Counted from the first letter of the stretch, positions 27,727 through 37,482 are shown. The stretch: DNA of 64,000 bases from CAIXSC01 sp046349935 (GCA_046349935.1 JAXMBK010000005.1:124001-188000); one strand, 5' to 3'. Notes: generated by a model from the letters alone, not told the origin. A program made the numbers and translations.

Positions 27727-30700
27727 TTACGGCTGTTGCGGCGCGACCGGCTGCGGGGCCGCCGGCTGTTGCGGCGTCTGCGGCGTACGCGGCCGCAAGA
27801 AGCGATCGAGCCCCTTGTTCAATTCCTGCTCGAGCACTTTGTTGGCCGAGTTGGTGATGGTTTGCGCGGCCAAGTTCTGCAGCACGCGACGGTCCACTCG
27901 CGGCTGCGAGAGGGTGCCGGTGATTGGGAACTGCAGGCTTTGGCCTTGGAGCGACGTCAGATAGCGGTTCTTGGCGACCCATTCGTCGCGAATCGGAATC
28001 TGGGCCATCAAACTGACCGTTTGATCGACGCCCACCGAACCGCCCGTCACGATCGAAACATCCTTCACGTGGATCGCCAGCCGCTCGTGATACACGCGTC
28101 GCTGACGCCACTGGAACGGAATCGGCTGTTCGGGCATCTGCAGCCACACTTTCGCATTCGACGACTCGGCCGCCGGCTTGTTGTCGGCGATCGCCTTGAT
28201 GGACTGCGCGAGGCTGATGAGTTCGCGCGTCATCGGACTGGGACCGACCTGGACGCCGTGAATGTCGATTTGTCCGCGCACTTCGCCGTCCTCCGGCCGT
28301 TGCAACGGAACAACCGCCGTATCCTGCAGCGCGATCGAGAACTGCCCCTGCGCCTCGGTCACGTCGGCCACGACCGGGACGACGTACTTCAACCACGTCG
28401 CGCACAGCTCGGGCGTAATCGTCACTTTCTCGAGCGCGGGACCGGGTTCCACGACGAGCACCGGTTCGGGTTGATCAAAGTGCACTCGCGGCGCCAGACG
28501 CAGTCGTCCTTGAGCGACTTCGACGTCAAGCGGCTTGAACAGCAGGACGCCGTCCTTCAGCGTCGACTCCAGTTCGCCGGGGCCGATCGGCAGGCCGTAG
28601 ACGGTGGCCGAGTTCCACCGGAGGCCGGCTTGTGCGCCCAATTGAGCGGGCAACCAGGGAGTCGCTGCGACGTTGCTGGGGCCGCCGCTGGCCGGACGCA
28701 CGGCGGGCGACGAGACTTCCAAGTTTCGCAACGGGCCGCGCACCGCAAACGGGCGAACGTCGCGGCCGTCCAATTGCAGCGACGGGCCGAGGTGCGAACG
28801 CAGTCGCGTCACCAATCGCGCCAGGTCGTAGCCGATCTGCCCCTCCAACGCGACGTTGCACCGTGCGTTCCATTCCTGCACCGTCCCGGCCAGCGCTACT
28901 TCGACGCCGTCCCCTGTGACGCTCGACTGATTGATCTTGAACGCTTGCGCGGCCAAATCGAGCGTCCCATCGCCGGTGCACACGAGTTTAGGTTCGAGCC
29001 ATTTTGGTTCGAGCGCCGGCGCGCCCGCGGCGACGCGCCCTGGGCTCGCGGCGGAATCTGCGACGGCCGCATAGGCCAGATTGTCGAACTGCAGATTCCA
29101 CTGTGCGGTCGTCGCACCGCCGGCATGGGCCAGGCGTACTTGGCCGGAAGACATGCCGGCGAGCTGCCATTCGACGGGGAGTCGCGGGTCCTGAATCCAG
29201 CCGGTAAGTCGCGCGAGGTCGCTGCGCAAGCCGACGTTGGCCGACAAACTGCCGCCGCGGTCGGACATTTCGTAGGCGACCTGATCGGCGCGGAAGGCGA
29301 TCGCCGAACTGGCGAACGTCAACGTCGGCGATTCAATGCGTCCCGTGTCGCGATCCCACGAGCCGGTCAATTCGACTTGCACCTGCGGTTCGTTCACAAA
29401 CAGTCCGCCGCTCACGACGGTGAAATCGCGGAAGCCCAGTTTGCCCTGCGCCACTTCCGCTCGGTCGGGGCTAAAGCGACCTGCAAGCTGAATGTCGGCT
29501 TGGCCGGCCAAGTCCCAGCCCGCCAGCGGCAGGAACGTTTGCACTCGCGGCAGCCAACGCTGCAAGTCGCCTTGCAGACGTGCAGCGAGGGGCCAGGTGG
29601 TGGAGGCGGAAGGTCCGCGCACCGCTTCCGTGAGTTCCACGTCGAGCGTGTCTTCGGCGGCGGCCACTTTGAGGGTCGCCGAGTGGAGCGTTCCGAGTGC
29701 AGCGCCGTTCATCGAAGCTTGGGCGTCGAACGTCACGTTCAGCGACGGTTCACGCCAAGGCCGCGCGTCGCCGAAGATGATCTCCAATTGATTGAGTCCG
29801 ACTTCGCCGTGCGCCGTCGCGCGGTTGCGTTCGGCGACATTCCAATTCACGTTCGCATTCAATTTGCCGGCCAGGCGAGTGCCGCCCAGATCGAGGAACT
29901 GCGACAACTCGCGCGCGAGTCGATCGAGGTCCCCTTCCATGGTCAAACGCCCGTCCGCCGCCGTCCCCTGCGCCTCGGCCTGCAGGAAGCTCGACGTGCA
30001 CAGCAACTTTTCGATGATGGGGCCGTCGGCGCCGAGCGACGCGAGCAGCGTCAGCTCGACCGGTTGATCCCACGAGATGCGGCGGCCCTGATCGAGCGCC
30101 GTGAGGTTGGTGGAAGCCAGATGCCCCGCCCACACTCGCCGTTCGCGCTCCACGCGACTCGAGAACGTCGCCTGCAATTTGCCCGAAGTGATCTCGGTCC
30201 CCGGTCGGACTCGCAGCGTTTCCGGGAAAAGGGCCGCGAGGCGTGCGAGGTCGAGTTCTGCGCGGACTTCGATGTCTTCACGCTGGAGCATCGAGAGCAG
30301 TTTTGCGAGTCCGCCGTCGGCGCGGAGGGCGTCGAGCGACAGTGCGCCGTCGGCGTCGAGCGTCGCCACGTCGGAGGCGAGCTTAACGCCCGCAAACTGG
30401 ATTTCCCTTTCTCCGACAGCGGCCGCGCCGCTCGCCTTCAGCGCCGGAATGCGCACCTGATCTTGTCCGAGCCACTGGGCCGCACGGGCGACCAGATCGC
30501 GTCCTTCGAGATTGTCGATTGAGACGATGTGCTGTCGGCCGTCGGCCTTGCACTGATATTCTCCCTGGACCGACAGCAGGCCCGCAGCGGCCGCGTCGCC
30601 GACGAAACGTTGCAGCGGTGCGTCAAGCAGGTCGAGCGGCAGGGAGTCGACCTTGAAGGCCACTTTGCCGCTGCCCAACTGTTCGCCCGGATTCCACACG

Positions 30701-31443
30701 GCGTTCACTTCGATCGGTCCGCCGCCCGAATCGCCGCTGATCTCGCCGCGCAATTCCGCCTCCATCGGGTCCTTGGCGCCCGGCAGCGAGACGAGCGCAT
30801 TGCAGCCGGCCAGTTTCCAAGTCCGTCCCGTTTCGGCGTCGACCAACTCGAATTCGCCGTCGATCACCTCCAGCGTTACGGGGGTCGGTTCGCTGCCGGA
30901 CGAGGGCTCTTCGAGCACCGGGGCGAGGAGATCTTCGAGGTTGCTGCCGTCGCGGCGCAGGACGAGCCGTCCGACGGGCTTTTCCAGGACGATGGTCCCC
31001 GGATTGCGTTGATTCATCAACAGCCCGAACAGGGTGCGGTGCGTGGAGATGGCTGCGACCGAAGCCACCGGCTCGCCGTCGCGATCCGTCACTTGCAGGT
31101 CGTACAGCCGCACGGGCGAGAGCCAGCCGAAGGAGGCGCCGCCGAGCGTGACTTGGCCGTCTAGCTTCCCAGTCGCCTTCTCGACGATGGTTTGGCGGAG
31201 CGACGTGTGGGCGATGATGGCTGGGGCCAACCACGCCAACAGAGCCGGAAAGAGCGCCAGGAACAGTAGTTTCGTCAGGCGGCCTTGCCGCGTTACTCGA
31301 CGGGCCGTCCGCAGATCGTCGACGGGGTTCGATTCAGGCGCCGCATCGGCGTCGGTTTCGTGAACGCGTTCCGCTCGGCGATCGGCGTGTCGAGACGAAT
31401 AGTGGGTACGCGGTTGAGTGGGTTCGTGGTCCATCGCATCCAT
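27727..31443 (-). CDS. Very large AsmA-like membrane-anchored protein
   Basis: A 1238-residue protein with a charged N-terminal tail, one membrane segment near residues 57-78 (LLFLALFPALLAWLAPAIIA) and then over 1100 residues of repetitive beta-rich sequence. AsmA/TamB-like marks are VEKATGKLDGQVTLGGASFG just after the anchor and the repeated pattern of DxxxxxG turns between short beta strands. The C-terminus has VSLMAQIPIRDEWVAK and LQFPITGTLSQPRVDRRVLQ, typical of the AsmA C-terminal part, then a Pro/Gln-rich tail. Related proteins form long grooves that carry lipids between membranes; assigning that here is inference. The Hsp70 gene diverges from it 131 bases away. Confidence 0.7.
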   Translation of the reverse strand: MDAMDHEPTQPRTHYSSRHADRRAERVHETDADAAPESNPVDDLRTARRVTRQGRLTKLLFLALFPALLAWLAPAIIAHTSLRQTIVEKATGKLDGQVTLGGASFGWLSPVRLYDLQVTDRDGEPVASVAAISTHRTLFGLLMNQRNPGTIVLEKPVGRLVLRRDGSNLEDLLAPVLEEPSSGSEPTPVTLEVIDGEFELVDAETGRTWKLAGCNALVSLPGAKDPMEAELRGEISGDSGGGPIEVNAVWNPGEQLGSGKVAFKVDSLPLDLLDAPLQRFVGDAAAAGLLSVQGEYQCKADGRQHIVSIDNLEGRDLVARAAQWLGQDQVRIPALKASGAAAVGEREIQFAGVKLASDVATLDADGALSLDALRADGGLAKLLSMLQREDIEVRAELDLARLAALFPETLRVRPGTEITSGKLQATFSSRVERERRVWAGHLASTNLTALDQGRRISWDQPVELTLLASLGADGPIIEKLLCTSSFLQAEAQGTAADGRLTMEGDLDRLARELSQFLDLGGTRLAGKLNANVNWNVAERNRATAHGEVGLNQLEIIFGDARPWREPSLNVTFDAQASMNGAALGTLHSATLKVAAAEDTLDVELTEAVRGPSASTTWPLAARLQGDLQRWLPRVQTFLPLAGWDLAGQADIQLAGRFSPDRAEVAQGKLGFRDFTVVSGGLFVNEPQVQVELTGSWDRDTGRIESPTLTFASSAIAFRADQVAYEMSDRGGSLSANVGLRSDLARLTGWIQDPRLPVEWQLAGMSSGQVRLAHAGGATTAQWNLQFDNLAYAAVADSAASPGRVAAGAPALEPKWLEPKLVCTGDGTLDLAAQAFKINQSSVTGDGVEVALAGTVQEWNARCNVALEGQIGYDLARLVTRLRSHLGPSLQLDGRDVRPFAVRGPLRNLEVSSPAVRPASGGPSNVAATPWLPAQLGAQAGLRWNSATVYGLPIGPGELESTLKDGVLLFKPLDVEVAQGRLRLAPRVHFDQPEPVLVVEPGPALEKVTITPELCATWLKYVVPVVADVTEAQGQFSIALQDTAVVPLQRPEDGEVRGQIDIHGVQVGPSPMTRELISLAQSIKAIADNKPAAESSNAKVWLQMPEQPIPFQWRQRRVYHERLAIHVKDVSIVTGGSVGVDQTVSLMAQIPIRDEWVAKNRYLTSLQGQSLQFPITGTLSQPRVDRRVLQNLAAQTITNSANKVLEQELNKGLDRFLRPRTPQTPQQPAAPQPVAPQQP

Positions 31444-31574
31444 GCTCCGGCAGTTCAGACGAATTGGCGAGGGATCTTAGGCAATCCGTGGTGAATGTCC
31501 TAGACCAATGTGCCCGCCCGCGCCCGCGCCGTGCTACACTTGGGGGAGTCAATCGAGGGGGGGAGAACGCGGCT

Positions 31575-33110
31575 ATGGCGGGACGTATACCGGCGGTGGG
31601 AATCGACTTAGGCACGACTTTCTCGGTCGTCGCCTGCCTCGACGATCTGGGACGTCCCCGGACGCTCATCAATGCCGAAGGGGATAAACTCACCCCCAGT
31701 GCGGTCTTCTTCGAGCCCGACCAGGTTGTGGTCGGCAAAGAGGCCATCAAGGCGATCGCCACCGACGCCGCCGGGGTCGCCGAATGCGCGAAGCGCGAGC
31801 TGGGGCAACGCTTCTTCCACAAGTCGCTGGGAGGTCGACAGTACCCGCCCGAAGCGCTGGAGGCGTTCGTCCTCAATAAGTTGCGCCTCGACGCTCGGAA
31901 GCAGATCGGCGACTTCGGCAAAGTCGTCATCACCGTCCCCGCCTACTTCGATGAAACTCGACGCAAGGCCACGCAAGACGCCGGGTTCATGGCCGGTTTC
32001 GATGTGCTGGACATCATTAATGAGCCGACGGCGGCGGCGGTCGCCTACGGTTTCCAACACGGCTTCCTGCGGCCGGACGGCAGCGGCGACATGCCTCGCA
32101 CGGTCCTGGTCTACGATTTGGGCGGCGGCACGTTCGACGTCACGGTGATGCGGATCGAAGGGCGAAACTTCAACACTTTGGCCACCGACGGCGACGTGGT
32201 GCTCGGCGGCCGCGACTGGGACCAACGCTTGGTCGACTTCGTGGCCGAAGATTTCATTCGCAAATTCGGCATCGACCCGCGCGAGGAACCCAACGCGTCG
32301 GGGCGACTGTGGCGGGAATGCGAGGACGCGAAACGCACCTTGTCCGCGCGGTCGAAGACGACGATCGCTTGCGACTACCAAGGCCAAGCCGTGCGGCTCG
32401 AGGTGACTCGGCAAAAATTCCAAGAGATGACTCAGGATCTGCTGGACCGCACCGCGTTTACCACGCGGCAGACCGTGCAAGCCGCGGGGCTGGAATGGAA
32501 GGAGATCGACCGCGTGCTGCTGGTCGGCGGTTCCACTCGCATGCCCGCCGTCATCGACATGCTGCGGCAATTGAGCGGACGCGAGCCGGACTGTTCGGTG
32601 TCTCCCGACGAGGCGGTGGCGCACGGTGCGTGCCTCCACGCCGGCATCCTCCTCGCTCGCCACCATGGCGACGCGCCGCGATTCCAGATTCGCAACGTCA
32701 ACTCGCATAGCCTGGGAATCGTGGCGACGGAGACGGAGACCAAGCGTCCGCGGAATGCGATCGTGATTCCCCGCAACACGCCGTTGCCGGTCACCGCCAA
32801 ACGCGTCTTCCGAACGCAAAAGGCCGGTCAACGGTCGATCAAGGTGCAGATCGTGGAAGGGGAGAGCATGTCGCCCGACGACTGCTCTCAACTAGGACGC
32901 TGCACGGTCCGCGACCTGCCGCCCAACCTGCCCGCTCAGACGCCGATCGATGTGAAGTTTCGGTACGAAGAGAACGGGCGACTCACCGTCACCGTCCACG
33001 TCTCCGGGACGGATAAACAGCTGGAGCACGAGCTGACTCGCGAGAACAGCCTGACGACGGAGCAGTTAGCGAGCTGGCGGAAGTACATCAGCGGGCTGAC
33101 GACCAGTTAG
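31575..33110 (+). CDS. Hsp70/DnaK-like chaperone lacking the C-terminal lid
   Basis: A 511-residue Hsp70 compared with about 640 in DnaK. The ATPase domain is intact: AVGIDLGTTFSVVACLDD (phosphate 1), VITVPAYFDETRRKATQDAG, IINEPTAAAVAYGF, VLVYDLGGGTFDVTVM and VLLVGGSTRMPAVIDML. The beta substrate-binding domain follows (NAIVIPRNTPLPVTAKRVF to IDVKFRYEENGRLTVTVHVS). The protein ends about 35 residues later (WRKYISGLTTS), so the helical lid is missing. The interdomain linker has NVNSHSLGIVATET in place of the DVTPLSLG type. No dnaJ or grpE is nearby, so this is probably a specialised paralogue, not the main DnaK. The ATG at 31575 follows GGGGGGGAGAACG. Confidence 0.88.
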   Translation: MAGRIPAVGIDLGTTFSVVACLDDLGRPRTLINAEGDKLTPSAVFFEPDQVVVGKEAIKAIATDAAGVAECAKRELGQRFFHKSLGGRQYPPEALEAFVLNKLRLDARKQIGDFGKVVITVPAYFDETRRKATQDAGFMAGFDVLDIINEPTAAAVAYGFQHGFLRPDGSGDMPRTVLVYDLGGGTFDVTVMRIEGRNFNTLATDGDVVLGGRDWDQRLVDFVAEDFIRKFGIDPREEPNASGRLWRECEDAKRTLSARSKTTIACDYQGQAVRLEVTRQKFQEMTQDLLDRTAFTTRQTVQAAGLEWKEIDRVLLVGGSTRMPAVIDMLRQLSGREPDCSVSPDEAVAHGACLHAGILLARHHGDAPRFQIRNVNSHSLGIVATETETKRPRNAIVIPRNTPLPVTAKRVFRTQKAGQRSIKVQIVEGESMSPDDCSQLGRCTVRDLPPNLPAQTPIDVKFRYEENGRLTVTVHVSGTDKQLEHELTRENSLTTEQLASWRKYISGLTTS

Positions 33111-33357
33111 TTTGGGGCCGACCTCGAGGGGCGAGCTTTTGGGTCGAGCTGCCGGGGTGAACGGGGCAAGCGACTTGACCCGACGATAGCGGTGACCCAT
33201 CATGTCACCCGGCATTTACTGGTTGGTCGTCGCCGAGCGAACGTCGTTCCCACGCAGTTTGCGTATCGCCAGTTCGCTCGCTCGTCCGCCTGACCAACGC
33301 AGTCCTTCCGCGCGACTCCCCTCGCGCACGATTCCTTCCGCAGAGGCGAATGCTCGC

Positions 33358-35166
33358 ATGGCCAATTCCTCGACCTTTGAGGCGCCGCATCCTGGCTCTC
33401 CGAAGATGCCGCGCTGGACCACTGGCGAACTGGTCCCCGCCCCTTACTTCACCTGGCGCAATTGGGTCGGCATGATCGGCCCGGGGCTCGTGATGGGCGC
33501 CGCGGCGGTGGGCGGCGGCGAGTGGCTGGCGGGGCCGGCCGTGTCGGCCAAGTACGGCGGGTCGCTCCTGTGGGTCGCCACCGTGAGCATCCTGTTCCAG
33601 GTGCTCTACAACATCGAGATCAGTCGCTACACGCTCTACTGCGGCGAACCGATCTTCACCGGCAAGTTCCGCACGCTTCCCGGTCCCATGTTTTGGCTGT
33701 TCTTCTACCTGCTGCTCGACTGGGGCTCTCTCTTCCCGTACCTGGTCGTCAATGCGGCCGTGGCGATCGAGTCGATGTTCATCAGCAACTTCGATCCCGA
33801 CGTGACGCACAAGTGGATTCACCGCACCGTCTCGTCCATCATGTACCTGTCGCTCGCGATCCCGCTGGTGGTCGGCGGCAAAGTCTACAACTCGCTGAAG
33901 GTCGTGATGAGCATCAAGCTGATCACCGTGTTCGGCTTCCTGCTGACCATTGGTCTATTCTTCTCGCAGCCCAAGCATTGGCTCGAAATCGCCAGCGGGC
34001 TCGTGAAATTCGGCAACGTGCCGGTCGAGCATGTCGAAGACTGGAACGGCAACGGACAGCTCGATCCGGGCGAAGATTTCGACGGCGACGGGCGACTCGA
34101 CATCGTCGAACAAGTGCTTCCTAAAACGGTCGACTCCGACGGCGACGGCGAGCCCGACACGTGGGAGAAGGATTCCGCCGGGAAGCTAATCAAGTTCGTC
34201 GACGCTGACGGAGATGGCAAACGCGACGGCGCCAACGTCGATAACGTTTTTACCTCATTCTTCAAGAACGGCACGTTCCCCAAGGTCGACCTGTCGCTGA
34301 TCGCGTTCATCGCGGGGCTCGCCGCCATCGCCGGCAACGGCGGTTTGACCAACACGCCGATCAGCAACTTTACGCGAGACCAGGGCTGGGGGATGGGTTT
34401 TCACGTCGGCGCCATTCCCAGCATCGTCGGCGGGCACGGCATCACGCTGTCGCACGAAGGCTGCGTGTTTGAAGTGAACAAAGAATCGATGCCGCGCTGG
34501 CGCGGTTGGTACAAGCATATCGTTCGCGACCAAGTGTTCGTTTGGATGGGCGCCTGCTTCATCGGCGTCGCGTTGCCGAGCATTCTGTCGGTCGGCTTCT
34601 TGCCGCGCGGCACCGAAGTCGATCGTTCCAAAGTCGCGTCGCTCACCTCCGAAGGCGTCGCCAACGTCATCAGCGATCCGCCGCCTCAGGTGCTCGCCGG
34701 TCAACCCGCCATCAAGTCCTGGTTCAGCGGCCCGCGGCTCGGTTGGTACTTCCGCATGGGGACCCTCTTCTGCGGCTTTTTGGTCCTCATGACCAGCATG
34801 ATCTCGACCATGGATGGATTCGTACGCCGCTGGGTCGACGTCTTCTGGACCGCCAGCGCGAAACTCCGCGAACTCGACGTGAGCTACATCAAATACGTCT
34901 ATTTCGCCGTGCTCGTCGGCTTCTGCGCCGCAGGGCTCATCGTCATCTGGGCGGGCGTGAAGCCGGGGAAGGTCTTCGAGATGGCGACCACCGGCTACAA
35001 CTTCGCTTTCGCCTTCAGCGCCTGGCATACGCTGGCCATCAACACCAAGTTGCTGCCGCGCGAACTGCGTCCGCACTGGGCGATTCGCGTCGGGTTGGGG
35101 CTGGCAGGCGTGTACTTCACGTTTCTGGGCATCATGGCCGTGCTGGGGCAACTGGGGTTGGCCTAG
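33358..35166 (+). CDS. Nramp-like transporter with an inserted block of four EF-hand-type calcium loops
   Basis: A 602-residue polytopic protein related to the Nramp metal-ion transporters. TM1 is WVGMIGPGLVMGAAAVGGGE, where Nramp has DPGN; the TM6 region is IAGLAAIAGNGGLTNTPISN, where Nramp has the metal-binding Met-Pro-His. The ion ligands are therefore changed and the substrate is uncertain. Between two membrane segments (about residues 225-295) lies a soluble insert with four consecutive 12-residue loops that fit the EF-hand pattern. They are DWNGNGQLDPGE (228-239), DFDGDGRLDIVE (240-251), DSDGDGEPDTWE (259-270) and DADGDGKRDGAN (282-293). The first three end in Glu as canonical loops do. 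The ATG at 33358 is preferred over one at 33202, which would add a non-family extension. It converges with dedA. Confidence 0.8.
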   Translation: MANSSTFEAPHPGSPKMPRWTTGELVPAPYFTWRNWVGMIGPGLVMGAAAVGGGEWLAGPAVSAKYGGSLLWVATVSILFQVLYNIEISRYTLYCGEPIFTGKFRTLPGPMFWLFFYLLLDWGSLFPYLVVNAAVAIESMFISNFDPDVTHKWIHRTVSSIMYLSLAIPLVVGGKVYNSLKVVMSIKLITVFGFLLTIGLFFSQPKHWLEIASGLVKFGNVPVEHVEDWNGNGQLDPGEDFDGDGRLDIVEQVLPKTVDSDGDGEPDTWEKDSAGKLIKFVDADGDGKRDGANVDNVFTSFFKNGTFPKVDLSLIAFIAGLAAIAGNGGLTNTPISNFTRDQGWGMGFHVGAIPSIVGGHGITLSHEGCVFEVNKESMPRWRGWYKHIVRDQVFVWMGACFIGVALPSILSVGFLPRGTEVDRSKVASLTSEGVANVISDPPPQVLAGQPAIKSWFSGPRLGWYFRMGTLFCGFLVLMTSMISTMDGFVRRWVDVFWTASAKLRELDVSYIKYVYFAVLVGFCAAGLIVIWAGVKPGKVFEMATTGYNFAFAFSAWHTLAINTKLLPRELRPHWAIRVGLGLAGVYFTFLGIMAVLGQLGLA

Positions 35167-35216
35167 ACGCCTGCGGTTCAGTGAGCGGCCGACGCGAGTG
35201 CCTTCGGTTCAGCGAG

Positions 35217-35237
35217 CCGCCGACGCGAGGTCGGCGG
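35217..35237. terminator. Hairpin between convergent transporter and DedA genes
   Basis: CCGCCGAC (35217-35224) and GTCGGCGG (35230-35237) around GCGAG. A degenerate direct repeat of the left part (GGTTCAGTGAGCGGCCGACG) precedes it from about 35175, so it may be a repeat element. Confidence 0.4.
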
Positions 35238-35246
35238 TGAGGGGGG

Positions 35247-35870
35247 TTAGTTGGGGCGGCGGCGGTGGGAGAGGTACTCCCAAATCATCGGGAGGACGGA
35301 GACGAAGATGATGCCCAGGATGACGAGGCTGAAGTTCTTCTTGATGAAGGGAAGCTGGCCGAACAAGTAGCCGGCGGCGACGAAGCCGACGACCCAAAGG
35401 ATGCCGCCCAGGATGTTGTAGGCCAAAAATCGCCGGTAGCGCATCGCCCCGACGCCGGCGACGAACGGCGCGAACGTCCGAACAATCGGCACAAACCGCG
35501 CCAAAATGATCGTCTTGCCGCCGTATCGCTCGAAAAATGCATGCGTTCGTTCCAGGTGCTTGCGGTTGAACAGCCAGTTCTTCTCGGCGCGCAGCACCTT
35601 CGGCCCCAGGTAGTACCCCAGGTGATAGTTCACCGTGTCGCCTAGGATGGCGGCGACGGTCAGTAGCAGCCCCAGCAGCCAGACGTTGAGCGACCCCAGC
35701 GACGCGATCGCCCCGGCGGCGAACAACAGCGAGTCGCCGGGGAGGAACGGCGTCACGACCAGCCCTGTCTCGCAAAACACGATCGCGAAGAGGATCGCGT
35801 ACGTCCAAACGCCGTATTCGGCTGTCAGATCGTGCAGGTGCCGGTCGAGATGGAGGATCAGGTCAAGCAT
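35247..35870 (-). CDS. DedA family membrane protein
   Basis: A 207-residue DedA/VTT-domain membrane protein. Relatives act as undecaprenyl phosphate or phospholipid flippases and influence envelope integrity. Family marks are VFCETGLVVTPFLPGDSLLF near the N-terminus, GDTVNYHLGYYLGPKVLRAE, and FARFVPIVRTFAP-like ILARFVPIVRTFAPFVAGVG with GAMRYRRFLAYNILGGILWV. The ATG at 35870 is chosen over a TTG two codons upstream. It is 20 bases upstream of, and on the same strand as, the end of the MFS gene, so the two may be co-transcribed. Confidence 0.9.
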   Translation of the reverse strand: MLDLILHLDRHLHDLTAEYGVWTYAILFAIVFCETGLVVTPFLPGDSLLFAAGAIASLGSLNVWLLGLLLTVAAILGDTVNYHLGYYLGPKVLRAEKNWLFNRKHLERTHAFFERYGGKTIILARFVPIVRTFAPFVAGVGAMRYRRFLAYNILGGILWVVGFVAAGYLFGQLPFIKKNFSLVILGIIFVSVLPMIWEYLSHRRRPN

Positions 35871-35890
35871 GCTCAAAGCCTAGCACACGG

Positions 35891-37405
35891 CTACTCGGGC
35901 AGCGGCTGACCTTTGGTTTCTCGGGCGAAGAAAAGGGTGATGATGCCGATGATGAACACCAACGACATCGACATCCCCGCGTAACGCCAATTCAGCGGCG
36001 GCGGGTAGTCGGCGCCGGTGAAGACGCGGCTGGTAAGCAGCCCGAAGACGATCGGCCCGAACGCCGCCACATACCGCCCCACGTTGTAGCAGAACGAGGT
36101 GCCGGTGCTGCGGAGGTACGTCGGGAAGATTTCCGGGAAGTAGATCGCGTACAGCGCGAACAGCGACAATTGGAAGAAGCCCATCACGATGAGCATCCAG
36201 AAGTCGGTGGGATCGTCGAGCTTCCAGAACACCAGCGCCGTGGTGAACATGGCGGCCGTGTAGGCGATGAAGAACGCCGGTTTGCGTCCCATGCGTTGAG
36301 CAAGCCAGCCAAAGCTGTACATGCCCGCTGCGGCGCCCAACTGTTGCATGAGCAGCGTCAGGCTCTGCCAAAACGTGAGACGGCTGCTGATCTGCCCTTC
36401 CATCTCCTTGGCAATCGCCTGTTCCGCCTCCGACAGCGGATCGCGCTTGTCTTTGGGCATAAGCTTTTGTTCCCAGTCGTACAGCTTCGTGAGCGTCGCG
36501 GTGCGGGCGTCGTCCTTGGACGCGGCGAGCGCTGCCTCGAACTTGTCCTTGGCGACGGCCTGACGGAACACGACGCGCGTCAAATCGCCGCTGAAGAAGC
36601 CGATGCCCCATAGGCCGATGACGCCCGGAATGGCCAGAAACAGTCCCGTCACCGCCGCTCGACGCCACTGCGGATCGCTGAACATCACGGCGTAGGAACC
36701 GCGCTTCTTTTCGACGCTCGATTCGCCCTGCGCGGCCTGCCAGCGTTCGGGCTCCTTAAGTCGGCGGCGGATGACCAACGCCAAGAGAGCCGGCAAGGCG
36801 CCGATGACGAACATCACGCGCCAAGCACTCACGCCGCTTTCTTCCAGCGGCGCGAGGCCCCAGCCGATGAAGGCGGCCGAGATGTTGCCGACGGCCGACA
36901 ACGCTTGCAGCAAGCTCAATGCTCGGGCTCGCGCACTCTCCGGCATCACTTCCGCGACCAGCGCCACGCCGACCGCAAACTCGCCTCCGACGCCCAAGCC
37001 TGTAATGAAGCGATAGAAGGCGAAGTCCCAGACGCTTACCGAAAGGGAGCTCAACCCCGTACACGCCGAGTAGACGAGGATGGTGATCATCATCGTCTTG
37101 GCGCGTCCGATGCGGTCCCCGAGCGCTCCGAAGATCAAGCCTCCGGTCGCCCATCCCAGGATGAAGATGCTGGTCGAGTATCCACCCCACTCGGCGATCG
37201 ACGGATCGCCGGCCGGGACGCCCAACAAATCCCGCATGGCGGTCGGCCGAGCCAACGTGAAGAGCTGCTGGTCAAGGCAGTCGAACAGCCAGCCGAGCGC
37301 TGCGACGGTAAGCACGAACCAGTGGTAGCGAGTCATGTCCTGGTACCAGGGACCTGACCGCGGCGACAAAGGGGAGTCGGGCGTATCCACGTGGTGTAGT
37401 GCCAT
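35891..37405 (-). CDS. MFS transporter, metabolite:proton symporter type
   Basis: A 504-residue major facilitator with 12 predicted membrane segments. The signature loop between TM2 and TM3 is GALGDRIGRAKTMMITILVY. GLGVGGEFAVGVALVAEVMP marks TM4-5. A hydrophilic loop of about 75 residues with KDKFEAALAASKDDARTATL separates the two halves. The second half has ATYLRSTGTSFCYNVGRY-like sequence (TYLRSTGTSFCYNVGRYVAA). The closest known group is the sialate/aromatic-acid/shikimate:H+ symporters, but the substrate cannot be named. GAGGAG lies 7 bases before the ATG. The thioredoxin reductase gene ends 77 bases upstream. Confidence 0.88.
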   Translation of the reverse strand: MALHHVDTPDSPLSPRSGPWYQDMTRYHWFVLTVAALGWLFDCLDQQLFTLARPTAMRDLLGVPAGDPSIAEWGGYSTSIFILGWATGGLIFGALGDRIGRAKTMMITILVYSACTGLSSLSVSVWDFAFYRFITGLGVGGEFAVGVALVAEVMPESARARALSLLQALSAVGNISAAFIGWGLAPLEESGVSAWRVMFVIGALPALLALVIRRRLKEPERWQAAQGESSVEKKRGSYAVMFSDPQWRRAAVTGLFLAIPGVIGLWGIGFFSGDLTRVVFRQAVAKDKFEAALAASKDDARTATLTKLYDWEQKLMPKDKRDPLSEAEQAIAKEMEGQISSRLTFWQSLTLLMQQLGAAAGMYSFGWLAQRMGRKPAFFIAYTAAMFTTALVFWKLDDPTDFWMLIVMGFFQLSLFALYAIYFPEIFPTYLRSTGTSFCYNVGRYVAAFGPIVFGLLTSRVFTGADYPPPLNWRYAGMSMSLVFIIGIITLFFARETKGQPLPE

Positions 37406-37482
37406 CGATGGGCTCCTCAGACCGGCTTAGGTAGGAAGGGGAACTCGTAGCGGGTAACTGGCGATTGACCGGGGCGCGGCGA

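Noticed and set aside
27736..30522. A 928-codon open frame on the plus strand opposite the AsmA-like gene
   Set aside because: It is antisense to a gene with an anchor and AsmA-type ends, has no domain-like sequence, and is the kind of mirror frame that very GC-rich codon use creates. The same applies to long antisense frames at 14624-16162, 48261-50219 and 54236-55948.
33191..33209. GGTGAC-N7-GTCACC inverted repeat upstream of the Nramp-like gene
   Set aside because: Six-base arms are short and there is no promoter in register, so chance is likely in GC-rich DNA. It could be revisited if a metal regulator site is known in the genome.
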